A DNA stretch of 23,158 nt from Nitrososphaerota archaeon. Its GTDB lineage: Archaea; Thermoproteota; Nitrososphaeria; Nitrososphaerales; UBA183. The position numbers were made by a program, and so were the translations under genes. Each line of letters starts with the position of its first letter. Within the stretch, counting starts at the first letter, position 1. The stretch covers positions 9,119 through 32,276 of the forward strand of contig JAPCJN010000011.1 of assembly GCA_027886925.1 (NCBI GenBank), read 5' to 3'. The notes beneath the pieces are model-generated. The model saw nothing but the letters and a program-made list of their open reading frames with translations. It had not been told where the DNA came from and made no database searches. This document shows positions 1 through 7,372 of this stretch, in pieces.

Positions 1-563
1 GCCCCGAGGCACTTTATCGTGATCTGCTCCGCCAAGGTGTACCTCGGCCGGAATATCGTCTCACCCAGCTCCCTGTAGAACTTCTCCCTTTCCTCGCTCC
101 CGCTTCTCATCGCGTAATACATGCTCTGGATGGCAGAGGACGCGATGTGCGGGGCTTTTCTGACCCTGATCTTCCAACCAGTCTGTCCCATCAGCTCTCC
201 CAGGTCGTACCCGACCTCGGTGGAGAGAACACGGGGGTTGTTCGCTTCGACGAGGACCTCTCCCGTAGCGTCGTCGAAGAAGAAGTTCGAGACGCCCGCC
301 TCCACCGGGATCAGCTTCTCGAGGATCGACTTGGCGTCCTGCTCGGGCTTTCGGATCGACTTTTCAGTCCGGGTCACGACGCGCTTCTTCACTGTGTTGA
401 CTATCTCTGAAATGATGTAGTTGTTCTGGTGGAGGTACTTTGGGTTCTTGGTGTAGAGGGCTATCCTCGGGCCCTCGTACTCTATCCTTGTGATCTGAGC
501 CTCCGCTGGGATACCGTTTAGAATAGTTCCCATGAGGCTTACGTGATTTGCCTTTTGCGCCAA
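1..563 (-). CDS. fttA: aCPSF1/FttA transcription-termination ribonuclease, N-terminal part (cut by window edge)
   Basis: About 188 N-terminal residues are visible; the rest lies beyond position 1. The reading contains GIPAEAQITRIEYEGPRIAL, then VNTVKKRVVTRTEKSIRKP and later IPVEAGVSNFFFDDATGEVL, which are the tandem KH-like RNA-binding segments that precede the metallo-beta-lactamase/beta-CASP nuclease core of archaeal aCPSF1. The visible part stops just where the nuclease domain should begin (ITIKCLG). In archaea this protein is a 5'-3' ribonuclease that cleaves transcripts behind U-rich tracts and terminates RNA polymerase. I place the start at TTG 563: the ten residues it adds before Met 533 look in-register with the family. 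The frame is closed upstream by the stop of psmB (567-569), so the two genes are nearly abutting and probably cotranscribed. Family call is strong; the start is less sure. Confidence 0.88.
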   Translation of the reverse strand, partial: MAQKANHVSLMGTILNGIPAEAQITRIEYEGPRIALYTKNPKYLHQNNYIISEIVNTVKKRVVTRTEKSIRKPEQDAKSILEKLIPVEAGVSNFFFDDATGEVLVEANNPRVLSTEVGYDLGELMGQTGWKIRVRKAPHIASSAIQSMYYAMRSGSEEREKFYRELGETIFRPRYTLAEQITIKCLG

Positions 564-566
564 ACC

Positions 567-1232
567 CTAACTGCGTCCCGCGAACTGAGCGAGGAGCTTC
601 TCCTTCTCCTGCTCTGAAACCTCCCTGAAGCCTTGGTCGTCGATAATGGCGATGTCGAAATGGTTGCCCGTGTAGACGTTCCTCCTCGTCGCTGCGATTA
701 TGGCGTTGGCTGCGAGAGGGACTCCCTTCTCGACGCTCATCCCCTCTTTGTATCCCTCTTCGAGGACTCCGTACGCCACTGGGGAGCCGCTTCCCGTCGC
801 AGTCACCTTCTCCAAGATCGAAGACCCGAAAAGGTCGACGTTGTAGATCGAACCGCCCTGGTTGTCGTACCCGCCGATGAGGACTATCGCGATGAATGGG
901 TAGTAGCGCGAAGAGAAAAGGATGTTCGAAGTGATCCGGGCGGCCGACTTTACCGGGAGCGGGATTCCTTTCTCGATCCGATAAGAGTTAGCGTAATACT
1001 TGAGACTGTCGACCACGTTCTGGGCGTCCGCGACGCCTCCAGAGATGGTAACGGCAAGGTGCCTGTCGACTTGGAGGAGCTTCTTTCCCCTCTTGTGGGC
1101 GATGAAACCGCCTGCCGTCACTCTCGTGTCAGTGGCGAGGACGATGCCGTCGGAACAGACCACCCCAGCCGTCGTGGTCCCGTGATACTTTGCTTGTTCC
1201 GGTATCTTTTGACTCGTGGTGTTCAAGCTCAT
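567..1232 (-). CDS. psmB: 20S proteasome beta subunit, catalytically active type
   Basis: A 221-residue N-terminal-nucleophile hydrolase, the proteolytic subunit of the archaeal 20S core particle. A short propeptide (residues 1-18) ends in HG before TTTAG, so autocleavage would expose Thr19 as mature Thr1. The supporting residues are in place: mature Asp17 (LATDTR) and mature Lys33 (KRGKK). The later ATGSGSPVAYGVLEEGY segment carries the conserved catalytic-site Ser region. Length is normal for an archaeal beta subunit. The gene lies directly upstream of fttA with almost no gap. It should supply the active sites in a mixed beta ring with the second beta subunit encoded at 6228-6833. The start is the ATG at 1232; a TTG two codons downstream is an alternative that would not alter the mature protein. 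Confidence 0.95.
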   Translation of the reverse strand: MSLNTTSQKIPEQAKYHGTTTAGVVCSDGIVLATDTRVTAGGFIAHKRGKKLLQVDRHLAVTISGGVADAQNVVDSLKYYANSYRIEKGIPLPVKSAARITSNILFSSRYYPFIAIVLIGGYDNQGGSIYNVDLFGSSILEKVTATGSGSPVAYGVLEEGYKEGMSVEKGVPLAANAIIAATRRNVYTGNHFDIAIIDDQGFREVSEQEKEKLLAQFAGRS

Positions 1233-1425
1233 TTCTCTTTTTATCTACAGTGATTGACGTAGTATGCATGCGGAATGTGTCCGGTGAGGACGAAATCGGT
1301 TTGTCTATGTCTCTTAATTAACCTTTGCATGGATCGTCGTCATCGCCCCGGCGCTCGCCGGAAAAATCTGACGGAGGCAGGAGCGCTAGGAAGTTTTTAT
1401 TCTCGAGGTTGGTAGCTTTAGTCTG
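1233..1425. promoter_or_regulatory. Divergent psmB / egsA promoter region
   Basis: Intergenic space between two divergent genes. On the plus side the T-rich box TTTTTAT at 1394-1400 lies 26-32 bp before the ATG of egsA, the spacing expected for a leaderless archaeal transcript. For psmB no box of similar quality is obvious at the right distance; AT-rich GATAAAAAG lies only about 6-14 bp upstream of the ATG, and TTAATTAA is near 1314-1321. A perfect inverted repeat CCGGCG-CT-CGCCGG at 1348-1361 is followed by five A's; on the minus strand this is not a classic terminator. No gene is seen here. Confidence 0.45.
1394..1400 (+). promoter_or_regulatory. TATA-like box of egsA
   Basis: TTTTTAT ends 26 bp before the egsA ATG, giving a predicted transcript start at or next to the start codon. 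Inferred from spacing and base composition only. Confidence 0.5.
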
Positions 1426-2466
1426 ATGCAGTCAGGCTCCCATATGATGGAGTTTCCTCGCCGCATATTCGTGGGAGAGGACGTCCTGGGAGAGCTCGGG
1501 GATTTCATCAGGTTTCCCACGGCGAACAGGTCTACGGTCGTCGCGTCGGGCGTCCATGTGCAGGAGAAGGTCAAGGACATCGTCAACAAGTCTCTGGGAT
1601 CCAACGTCGAATGGGTCGAAGTGGAGTCATCCGACATGGAAAACGTCGAGAAGGTGATGGCGGCGTCCTCCCGAGCTCATTGCATCGTCGGCATCGGGGG
1701 CGGAAAGAGCGTGGACGTGGGGAAGCTCGCCGCGTACAAGGTCAACAGGCCTTTCTTTTCGGTCCCGACGAGCGCCTCGCACGACGGCATAGCGAGCCCC
1801 TTCGCCTCGATCTCCGGCACGGGCGCCCACTACTCGGCGCGGGCCAAGCCGCCCGTCGGGATCCTCGCCGACATAGACGTGATAGCCGCGGCACCGAAGA
1901 GGCTGGAGGCAGCAGGCTGCGGCGACCTTGTCTCAAAACTGACGGCCGTCAAGGATTGGGAGCTGGCGAACAAGGAGGTCGGCGAATACTTCGGAGGATA
2001 TGCGGCCAACCTCGCACTGATGAGCGCGCAGGTCTTCCTGGATGGGTCGAAGAGGATCGGCGCATATGGCAAGGAGTCGGCGAGAGCGCTGGTGGAAGGC
2101 CTTATCAGCGCTGGGGTCGCTGCGGGAATAGCGGGAAGCAGCCGCCCCTGTAGCGGATCGGAGCACCTCTTCAGTCACTCGCTGGACGCGGTATGTCCTG
2201 GGAAGGGGCTCCACGGGGAGCAGTGCGGAATCGGGACGATCATGATGTCATCGTTGCATGGGCTAGACTGGGAGAGGGTAAGGAAGGCTTTGAAGGATGT
2301 CAACGCGCCGGTCACTGGGTCTGAACTCGGCATCTCGGACGAGGAGGTCGTCAGGGCTCTCCTGGAGGCGCCCTCGATAAGGCCAGATCGTTACACGATA
2401 TTGTCCAAGGCGAAGCTAGACCGAAAGGCGGCGAGAGAACTTGCGACACGCACAGGCGTAATCTAG
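1426..2466 (+). CDS. egsA: sn-glycerol-1-phosphate dehydrogenase
   Basis: A 346-residue NAD(P)H-dependent dehydrogenase that reduces dihydroxyacetone phosphate to sn-glycerol-1-phosphate, the step that sets the archaeal lipid backbone stereochemistry. The nucleotide-binding loop is GIGGGKSVDVGK (89-100). SVPTSASHDGIASPFASI (112-129) is a family signature. Likely zinc ligands are Asp167 in CGDLVSK, His247 in SEHLFSH and His263 in LHGEQ, matching the iron/zinc polyol dehydrogenase fold. Length is usual. The ATG at 1426 is favoured because of a TATA-like box 26-32 bp upstream; Met7 and Met8 are alternatives just ahead of the conserved FPRRIFVGED. It is a single-gene unit, convergent with the FKBP gene that ends at 2480. 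Confidence 0.95.
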   Translation: MQSGSHMMEFPRRIFVGEDVLGELGDFIRFPTANRSTVVASGVHVQEKVKDIVNKSLGSNVEWVEVESSDMENVEKVMAASSRAHCIVGIGGGKSVDVGKLAAYKVNRPFFSVPTSASHDGIASPFASISGTGAHYSARAKPPVGILADIDVIAAAPKRLEAAGCGDLVSKLTAVKDWELANKEVGEYFGGYAANLALMSAQVFLDGSKRIGAYGKESARALVEGLISAGVAAGIAGSSRPCSGSEHLFSHSLDAVCPGKGLHGEQCGIGTIMMSSLHGLDWERVRKALKDVNAPVTGSELGISDEEVVRALLEAPSIRPDRYTILSKAKLDRKAARELATRTGVI

Positions 2467-2479
2467 CGAGACCCGCCGA

Positions 2480-3283
2480 TCAAGCGGTCTGATGCGCTTC
2501 GTGTTCCGAAGCGGGCGGTTCGCCTTTCTCGGGCTCCGGAGACGGCGTCTCCGCTGCCACCTGTGGTCCCGGTGTGGCTTTGGTTCCCGCTGCCGCATCC
2601 TCCTTCCTTGCGTACACCTCTGAGAATGTTATCTTCTTCACTTCAGGAACAAAATGCAAAAAGTCGTTCGCTATTCCTCTCTTGATGATCTGAAGGCCCT
2701 CTACCAGGAAGGCGTCCTCGGGTATCGCCAACGACACGTCCCCGGCGTTCTGGGTCAGGTCTATTTTTTCGCCATATCCCGGGAACCGCCTCTTGATCAG
2801 CGAACGCAAGGTGTCTTCTCCTGGCTCGACCTTCCTCACCGCCTCGATCTCATAGATGAGCGTCTTGCCGGCGAGCCTGTGGTTAAAGTCCACCTGAGCC
2901 CGTCCGGAGCCGATGAACCTGACGACCGCGACGCGGTTGTCAAGCTCGACGACGTCCCCTACTCGGAGTTCGTCTGCTTTCTCACCAAACTTGCGCAACG
3001 GGACCATCCGCATCAGGGTCGGATCTCTCTCCCCCCAGGCCCTGTCAGGGGGCAGCTCGGTGGTCTTCTTCTCGCCGACTTCCATCTTGGCGATCTCTTC
3101 GTCTAGTCCTTTGAGCACCCATTCCTCTCCCACCGCGACGAGGCGAGGCTCGTATCGGCGGTCGGGGTCATGTATGTCGAGCTTCTTGGCCTCGTCCTCG
3201 AGCGTGGTCTCTACAGGTTCGTTCGTGTCCTTCACCTTCGCGGTGTAGTTGACGTAAACAAGAGACCCTTTAGAGAACGGCAT
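2480..3283 (-). CDS. FKBP-type peptidyl-prolyl isomerase (SlyD-like, long archaeal form)
   Basis: A 267-residue cytosolic prolyl cis-trans isomerase/chaperone. Residues 1-100 hold the split FKBP core (KGSLVYVNYTAKVKDTNEPV, then VLKGLDEEIAKMEVGEKKT and PPDRAWGERDP). The insert-in-flap chaperone domain follows, and the core closes with VDFNHRLAGKTLIYEIEAV, a hallmark of the SlyD/archaeal FKBP group. After about residue 160 there is an additional domain seen in the longer archaeal forms, and the last 35 residues are a Pro/Glu/Ala-rich, probably disordered tail. The archaeal long FKBPs suppress protein aggregation in vitro. The gene stands alone on the minus strand downstream of the aminotransferase, with a TATA-like box (CATTTAAAC on the minus strand, near 3315-3323) that overlaps the aminotransferase stop codon. 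Confidence 0.92.
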   Translation of the reverse strand: MPFSKGSLVYVNYTAKVKDTNEPVETTLEDEAKKLDIHDPDRRYEPRLVAVGEEWVLKGLDEEIAKMEVGEKKTTELPPDRAWGERDPTLMRMVPLRKFGEKADELRVGDVVELDNRVAVVRFIGSGRAQVDFNHRLAGKTLIYEIEAVRKVEPGEDTLRSLIKRRFPGYGEKIDLTQNAGDVSLAIPEDAFLVEGLQIIKRGIANDFLHFVPEVKKITFSEVYARKEDAAAGTKATPGPQVAAETPSPEPEKGEPPASEHEAHQTA

Positions 3284-3314
3284 TTGGTTGAAACACCATC
3301 GTCGTTCCGGGTCA

Positions 3315-3323
3315 GTTTAAATG
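3315..3323 (-). promoter_or_regulatory. TATA-like box of the FKBP gene overlapping the upstream stop codon
   Basis: CATTTAAAC (minus strand) lies about 32-40 bp before the FKBP ATG at 3283 and contains the TAA stop of the aminotransferase gene (3317-3319). This suggests the FKBP gene has its own promoter despite the tight packing. Inferred from composition and spacing. Confidence 0.4.
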
Positions 3324-4480
3324 CTTAGTGGATAAGGACCGCTTCCGAGGATTTCCGCGGTCCGTTTCAAATCCACTGGATACCCTAGCTTCGTGAGAAC
3401 CTCTGCCACCGCCGTGACAGTCCTCTGGATGTCGGTGCCCGAGACCTGCCCCATCGAGCCGATTCTGAATATCTTGCTCTTCAGGCTGCCGAACCCTGGC
3501 GAGACGACGATGTCGTGCTCCTCGCTCATCATCCGGATGAACTGCTCGTCGTCGACGCCCTTTGGGTAGTTCACCGCGATGACCGTGTTGGACCTGCAGC
3601 GCTTATCCGCGAAACACGTAAGCCCCATAGATTCCATCGCGGAGTAAAGCTGTCCGGCGGACCTTGCGTGCCTTTCGACCCGCTTCTCGAGAGTCTCCTC
3701 CATCAGCACCAACAACGCCTCTTCGAGGGCGTAATACAGCGAGACCGCAGGAGTGAAAGGCGTGTAGCTGTGCTCCAGAAACTCGAGCTGCTTTCCCAGG
3801 TCGAAGTACCTCACCGTGGGAGGCGTGTTCTTCACGAATTCGGCCACCTTGCTGTTCAGGGAAATGATGACGAGGCCGGGCGGGGCCGCCAGACACTTTT
3901 GGCTGGCCGTGACGCACATGTCGACCTCCCATGCGTCGACGGGTAGCGAGTATCCTCCCAAGCTTGACACTGCGTCTACCACGAAAAACGCGCCTTTCTC
4001 ATGCGCCGCAGCGGCCAGTTCTTGGATGTAGGGGACGGCGCAGCCCGTGCTCGTCTCGTTGTGGACGATGTACACGGCCTTCAATTTGTCCGTGCTTCTT
4101 ATCGCGTCCTTGATGTCGTCCAGCCGTGGAATCATGCCGGGCTCAGCGGACACCTTCACCACCCCTCCGCCTGCTAGCCCTACAGCCTCGGCCAGACGCT
4201 GGCCGAATTCTCCATAGACCGGGACGACCACGTTGTCGCCCGGGCGCACCAGAGCATCCACCACGGCCTCGACGCCGCCCGTGCCTGAAGCTGTCATCGT
4301 GACTACGTGCTCCCTCGTCTGGAACAGGTACCGGCTCTTCTCGGTGACGCTCTCGAGGAGGGCGATGAAATCGGGAGAACGGTGGTTGACCATCGGCTTT
4401 AGCATGGCGTTCATCACCCGGTCAGGCACGTTCGTGGGCCCAGGGATCATCAAGAGCCTTTTTTTCGGATGGACGCTCAT
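3317..4480 (-). CDS. Class V aminotransferase, alanine/serine-glyoxylate type
   Basis: A 387-residue PLP-dependent fold-type I enzyme. It starts with the typical RLLMIPGPTNVP (8-19), followed by NHRSPDF, the PLP-phosphate-contacting ASGTGGVEA (64-72), VVDAVSSLGG with Asp169, and the Schiff-base lysine Lys195 in TASQKCLAAPPGL. The C-terminal VVSPGFGSLKSKIFRIGSMG carries the carboxylate-binding Arg. Family members move an amino group from alanine or serine to glyoxylate or pyruvate; which substrates apply here cannot be read from sequence. In archaea, homologues are candidates for the serine/glycine interconversion route. The ATG overlaps the stop of nadM by 4 bp (4477-4480), so the two are translationally coupled, although no metabolic link between them is obvious. 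Confidence 0.9.
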   Translation of the reverse strand: MSVHPKKRLLMIPGPTNVPDRVMNAMLKPMVNHRSPDFIALLESVTEKSRYLFQTREHVVTMTASGTGGVEAVVDALVRPGDNVVVPVYGEFGQRLAEAVGLAGGGVVKVSAEPGMIPRLDDIKDAIRSTDKLKAVYIVHNETSTGCAVPYIQELAAAAHEKGAFFVVDAVSSLGGYSLPVDAWEVDMCVTASQKCLAAPPGLVIISLNSKVAEFVKNTPPTVRYFDLGKQLEFLEHSYTPFTPAVSLYYALEEALLVLMEETLEKRVERHARSAGQLYSAMESMGLTCFADKRCRSNTVIAVNYPKGVDDEQFIRMMSEEHDIVVSPGFGSLKSKIFRIGSMGQVSGTDIQRTVTAVAEVLTKLGYPVDLKRTAEILGSGPYPLSI

Positions 4481-5025
4481 CTCAAGGTCCTCGCTTTGCC
4501 CTCCCCTTCAAGGTCCTTATGAATCATGCTTCTTACTCTCTCCACTCCGCCGATGTCCCTGATTATGAACGCGACCGGCTTGGGGACGAGCTTCTCCCAG
4601 TCCATCATCTCTAGGATGCGGCTGCGGACGTTCGTCGCTGAATAGCTGGCTCGTTCGAGGTACGGTACGGCTTCTACCTTGATCCCCTGCTCATTCAGCA
4701 GCCTGGTCGTCAACCCGTCGTTGGTGAACACCAAGTTGAATGGCGGGAGGGTCGTCTTCAGCATGGCCGGCCAAAGCGCGTGGGCTTCGGTGTCCGCGAT
4801 TGGGATCGCCATCCATTTTTCGGGCGATATCCTGGCCTCGCCGAGAGCCGCCTTGACCATCGCGATTCTCTCCCCCGCCGTGAATGGGTTATCGCGCTCG
4901 TGGCTCTTCTGCGAGCTCCCTATCACTATGAAGAGGTAGTCGACCTTCTTCAGGGCATAGCCTACAGCTGCGAGATGACCGTTGTGGAAAGGCTGGAACC
5001 TCCCCACGAACACTCCGGCGGGCAA
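4477..5025 (-). CDS. nadM: Nicotinamide-nucleotide adenylyltransferase, archaeal NadM type
   Basis: A 182-residue nucleotidyltransferase that joins NMN and ATP to form NAD. The signature GRFQPFHNGH lies at 8-17, with the two catalytic His of the HxGH motif at 14 and 17. The second ATP-binding motif is SYSATNVRSRI (127-137). GSSQKSHERDNPFTAGER (36-53) is characteristic of the archaeal family. Length matches archaeal NadM. The start is TTG at 5025: an in-frame TAG lies two codons upstream and no ATG is available before the signature (GTG at codon 5 is the only other choice). It is the first gene of a two-gene unit with the aminotransferase and is divergent from rtcA across a roughly 75-bp spacer with an AT box near 5056-5063 that could serve both strands. 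Confidence 0.95.
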   Translation of the reverse strand: MPAGVFVGRFQPFHNGHLAAVGYALKKVDYLFIVIGSSQKSHERDNPFTAGERIAMVKAALGEARISPEKWMAIPIADTEAHALWPAMLKTTLPPFNLVFTNDGLTTRLLNEQGIKVEAVPYLERASYSATNVRSRILEMMDWEKLVPKPVAFIIRDIGGVERVRSMIHKDLEGEGKARTLR

Positions 5026-5055
5026 CTGTTTCTATGTCCGACGAAATTCGGTGAG

Positions 5056-5063
5056 TATTTAAG
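5056..5063. promoter_or_regulatory. Shared TATA-like box between nadM and rtcA
   Basis: TATTTAAG in the divergent spacer reads as a TATA-like element in either direction (CTTAAATA on the minus strand). On the plus strand it predicts initiation near 5085-5090, which argues for ATG 5100 rather than GTG 5073 as the rtcA start. Inferred. Confidence 0.45.
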
Positions 5064-5099
5064 CGGTTTTCGGTGGCTCGCTCGCTCGCAATCGCCCAT

Positions 5100-6185
5100 A
5101 TGCACCCCCCCTCCTCATCATCATCATCGTCGCCGTCTCCCGCGCCAGTGGAGGTCGACGGCTCTTTCGGCGAAGGCGGGGGACAGATCCTCAGGACGGC
5201 CGTGTGCTTCTCAATGGTGCTCGGTGTCCCGATCCATGTCACAAAGATCAGGGCAGGCAGGAGGATCCCGGGGCTTCGTCCCCAGCACTCTGCGACTCTG
5301 AAGATCCTGAGCCAGATCTGCTCGGCCGATGTCTCTGGAGGCGGTGTGGGATCCACTGAACTGACGTTCGCCCCCGGCAGCCTGACCAAGAAGCGGATGT
5401 CTTTCGACCTAGGGACGGCGGCGAGCATCCCCCTCGTGCTCCAGGCTGTCATCCCTGCTGTTTCTTTGATGAGGGGCTCTTTCGACATGGAACTTGTCGG
5501 AGGCACGGATGTCCCCTGGAGCCCGACCTCCGACTACCTCGAGAGCGTCGTCGGACCGGCCATGAAGGCGATCGGTATTTCGTTCTCGTTCCACGTCGAG
5601 CGGCGAGGCTATTACCCGAACGGGGGCGGGAGGGCGAGAGTCCACATCGACCCATGCGAGCACGTGAACGCCCTCCGACTGACCGAGCCGGTGGGACTTC
5701 AGGAGGGCCCTGCGGTCGTCAGCAGGTGCAGCAAGCTCCCGGTGAAGGTAGCGGAGAGGCAGGCCAATGCCGCAGTGGCGGTGCTGCGAGGACGCGGGGT
5801 TGAGACAGCGAAAAAAGACGTCTTCCTTGAAGATTCGATATCACCGGGCAGCTCGATCCTCGTCTCGCTGGTCGGAGAAGGGTGCTTCGTCGGAGCTGAC
5901 TCGATAGGCGCTCCCGGCAAGCCGGCGGAGAGCGTAGGGCGCGAGGCTGCGCAGACGTTTCTCGGCGCGTCCGCGGGCGGGGCGACCGTGGACTCTCATC
6001 TCGCAGACATGCTGGCCCCGGTGCTCTGCATGTCGGATTCGAGCTCCACCCTGCTGATCCCCGAAGTGACTCAGCACCTCGAGACGAGCCTCCACGTGGC
6101 AAAGCAGTTCACCTCGTCCGACTACGAATTCTCGCGAGTCGCTGATGTCACCATGATGTCGATTTCTCCTCCCGGAGCAAAATAG
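5100..6185 (+). CDS. rtcA: RNA 3'-terminal phosphate cyclase
   Basis: Converts an RNA 3'-phosphate to a 2',3'-cyclic phosphate using ATP. Signatures: VDGSFGEGGGQILRTAV, KIRAGRRIPGLRPQH, the PNGGGRARV region, and HLADML with the nucleotidylated His at residue 300 (codon 5997-5999). Length of 361 residues is normal. An open frame extends up to GTG 5073, but a TATA-like box at 5056-5063 places the transcript start after that codon, so I chose ATG 5100. The N-terminus carries seven consecutive serines (residues 5-11) encoded by a TCA-rich trinucleotide run and a Pro-Ser linker, absent from the core fold and probably disordered. Divergent from nadM and 42 bp ahead of the second proteasome beta gene. 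The RtcB ligase and archease genes lie about 9 kb away rather than next to it. Confidence 0.95.
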   Translation: MHPPSSSSSSSPSPAPVEVDGSFGEGGGQILRTAVCFSMVLGVPIHVTKIRAGRRIPGLRPQHSATLKILSQICSADVSGGGVGSTELTFAPGSLTKKRMSFDLGTAASIPLVLQAVIPAVSLMRGSFDMELVGGTDVPWSPTSDYLESVVGPAMKAIGISFSFHVERRGYYPNGGGRARVHIDPCEHVNALRLTEPVGLQEGPAVVSRCSKLPVKVAERQANAAVAVLRGRGVETAKKDVFLEDSISPGSSILVSLVGEGCFVGADSIGAPGKPAESVGREAAQTFLGASAGGATVDSHLADMLAPVLCMSDSSSTLLIPEVTQHLETSLHVAKQFTSSDYEFSRVADVTMMSISPPGAK

Positions 6186-6227
6186 CTAATAAGACCGCAT
6201 GGCGGGCATTGTTCGGTTTATCAGAGA

Positions 6228-6833
6228 ATGTCTTTCGACGCATATATCCCAGGCGCGACTGCCGTGGGGATCACTTACAAAGATGGGGTCGTGCTCGGAG
6301 CGGAGAAGCGGGTTACTCTCGGCAACTACGTCATCAGCAAGGGAGGGATGAAGGTATTCAGGATGACCGAGACAGTCGGTGCGGTCTGTGCAGGGATGAT
6401 CGCGGACATGCAGAATCTTGTAAAAGAGGTAGGCGTCTACGCCAAGCTGAAAGAGCTCGAGGGGAGGAGGACTTTGAAGCCCTCCGCGGTTGCAAAGCTG
6501 ACCTCAGTCATCATGTTCGAGAGAAGGTTCGCTCCGTTGCTCACCCAAGTGATACTCGGCGGTGTCGACGATAAGCCCCGGGTTTGGGTGCTGGATCCGC
6601 TCGGGAGCCTGATCGCGGATGAATACGCGTCGGTCGGCACGGGTGCTGAGATGGCGACGGGCGTGATAGAAGCGGGTTACGTGGCGGGGATGTCCCAAAA
6701 AGACGCCAGAGACCTCACCGTCACGGCGATAAAGGCCGCGATCGAAAGGGACGCGATGAGCGGGAATGGAATCGACCTCCTGACGATCGACAGGTCAGGC
6801 TTCAAGGAAGAGCAAATACCTACGGCTTCCTAA
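6228..6833 (+). CDS. psmB: 20S proteasome beta subunit, apparently non-catalytic
   Basis: A 201-residue beta-type Ntn-hydrolase fold protein. The N-terminus is PGATAVGITYKDGVVLGAEKR. Aligned by the invariant GxxxxDG segment with the active subunit at 567-1232 (GTTTAGVVCSDGIVLATDTR), the position of catalytic Thr1 is Ala10, with Thr in position 2, and mature Asp17 is Glu. Lys33 (GGMKV) is retained. It has only nine residues before that point, so there is no real propeptide. TACK archaea commonly encode two beta subunits, one of which needs the other for activity; this gene fits the structural partner. The later GTGAEMATGVIEAGYVAGMS segment is normal. Start is the ATG at 6228, 42 bp after rtcA, with an AT-rich stretch near 6188-6194. 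It is convergent with the ribbon-helix-helix locus. Confidence 0.93.
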   Translation: MSFDAYIPGATAVGITYKDGVVLGAEKRVTLGNYVISKGGMKVFRMTETVGAVCAGMIADMQNLVKEVGVYAKLKELEGRRTLKPSAVAKLTSVIMFERRFAPLLTQVILGGVDDKPRVWVLDPLGSLIADEYASVGTGAEMATGVIEAGYVAGMSQKDARDLTVTAIKAAIERDAMSGNGIDLLTIDRSGFKEEQIPTAS

Positions 6834-6902
6834 GGCCACCTTCGGGGGACCTAGAAAGTTCCCGAAATCCGCTCTCCTGAGAATCTCATTATGGGGCATT
6901 TT

Positions 6903-7049
6903 TCACTCGGGGACGCTCTCGGAGTGGAGTTTCCCGTCCTTCAACGAGACAAACATGAACCGGTTGTCCTCGAACACCAGCGTGATCTCATCCTCCTTCT
7001 CAGTCACAGTCAGGAGCCTCTTCTCGACTATCCCGTCGAACTTTGCCAT
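6903..7049 (-). pseudogene. Out-of-frame continuation of the ribbon-helix-helix gene, or separate 48-residue ORF
   Basis: On the minus strand a reading offset by -1 from the ribbon-helix-helix ORF is open from the region of that ORF through to TGA at 6903-6905. It reads FHRIDDERRKIEINTLGRR, then from Met at 7049 MAKFDGIVEKRLLTVTEKED and ends KLHSESVPE. Its composition (charged amphipathic helix, then alternating beta-like residues) looks like real protein. There is no ATG, GTG or TTG in this frame before 7049 after the preceding stop. Either it is a separate small protein starting at 7049, or it is the displaced C-terminal half of the ribbon-helix-helix protein after a frameshift near 7105-7112 (TTCTTTC on the minus strand). 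I cannot name a family for this half. Confidence 0.4.
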
Positions 7050-7099
7050 CTGGATTCGCCTGCCGAGGGTGTTTATTTCTATCTTGCGCCTTTCGTCGT

Positions 7100-7288
7100 C
7101 TATTCGATGAAAGAAGGCAGCCGCGCGTTGTTCTTCTGGGGCGAGTACTGTTCGACGCTCTTTCCCGTCGCGCCCTTGATGAGCGCCCTGATCACTTCGT
7201 CCATGCTCTTGCTCCTGTTCCTCGCCTTTATGGTCTTCAAGACTTGATGGGTGTCAGCGTGGACCCGCACGCCCTTGGTCACAAGCAT
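7100..7288 (-). CDS. Small ribbon-helix-helix (CopG/antitoxin-like) protein, possibly truncated
   Basis: A 62-residue ORF. MLVTKGVRVHADTHQVLKT followed by KARNRSKSMDEVIRALI is a good match to the ribbon-helix-helix pattern: one short beta strand (KGVRVH), helix 1, a turn, and helix 2 with the SMDEVIRALI signature. Proteins of this shape bind DNA as dimers and often are antitoxins or autoregulators. No toxin gene (PIN, RelE-like) is seen next to it. The stop at 7100-7102 falls soon after the domain, and protein-like sequence continues in the -1 frame to 6903, so the present protein may be a truncated version of a roughly 128-residue one. The same frame is also open upstream of the ATG back to a TGA at 7373-7375. 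Confidence 0.5.
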   Translation of the reverse strand: MLVTKGVRVHADTHQVLKTIKARNRSKSMDEVIRALIKGATGKSVEQYSPQKNNARLPSFIE

Positions 7289-7372
7289 TGAGCTGACGTT
7301 GGGCAGGTGACGCTTGAAAAGCTTCCTGACGGCGAAAAGAGCTGACGGTTTTGACTCAGTATCGTCGCGAGT

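Noticed and set aside
633..1253. Long plus-strand ORF of 206 codons opposite psmB
   Set aside because: It is a shadow of the clearly real proteasome beta gene on the other strand; the product has no fold-like pattern.
1348..1361. CCGGCGCTCGCCGG followed by A's as a terminator
   Set aside because: Its two-base loop and lack of a T-run on the right strand make it a poor terminator; both flanking genes diverge from it.
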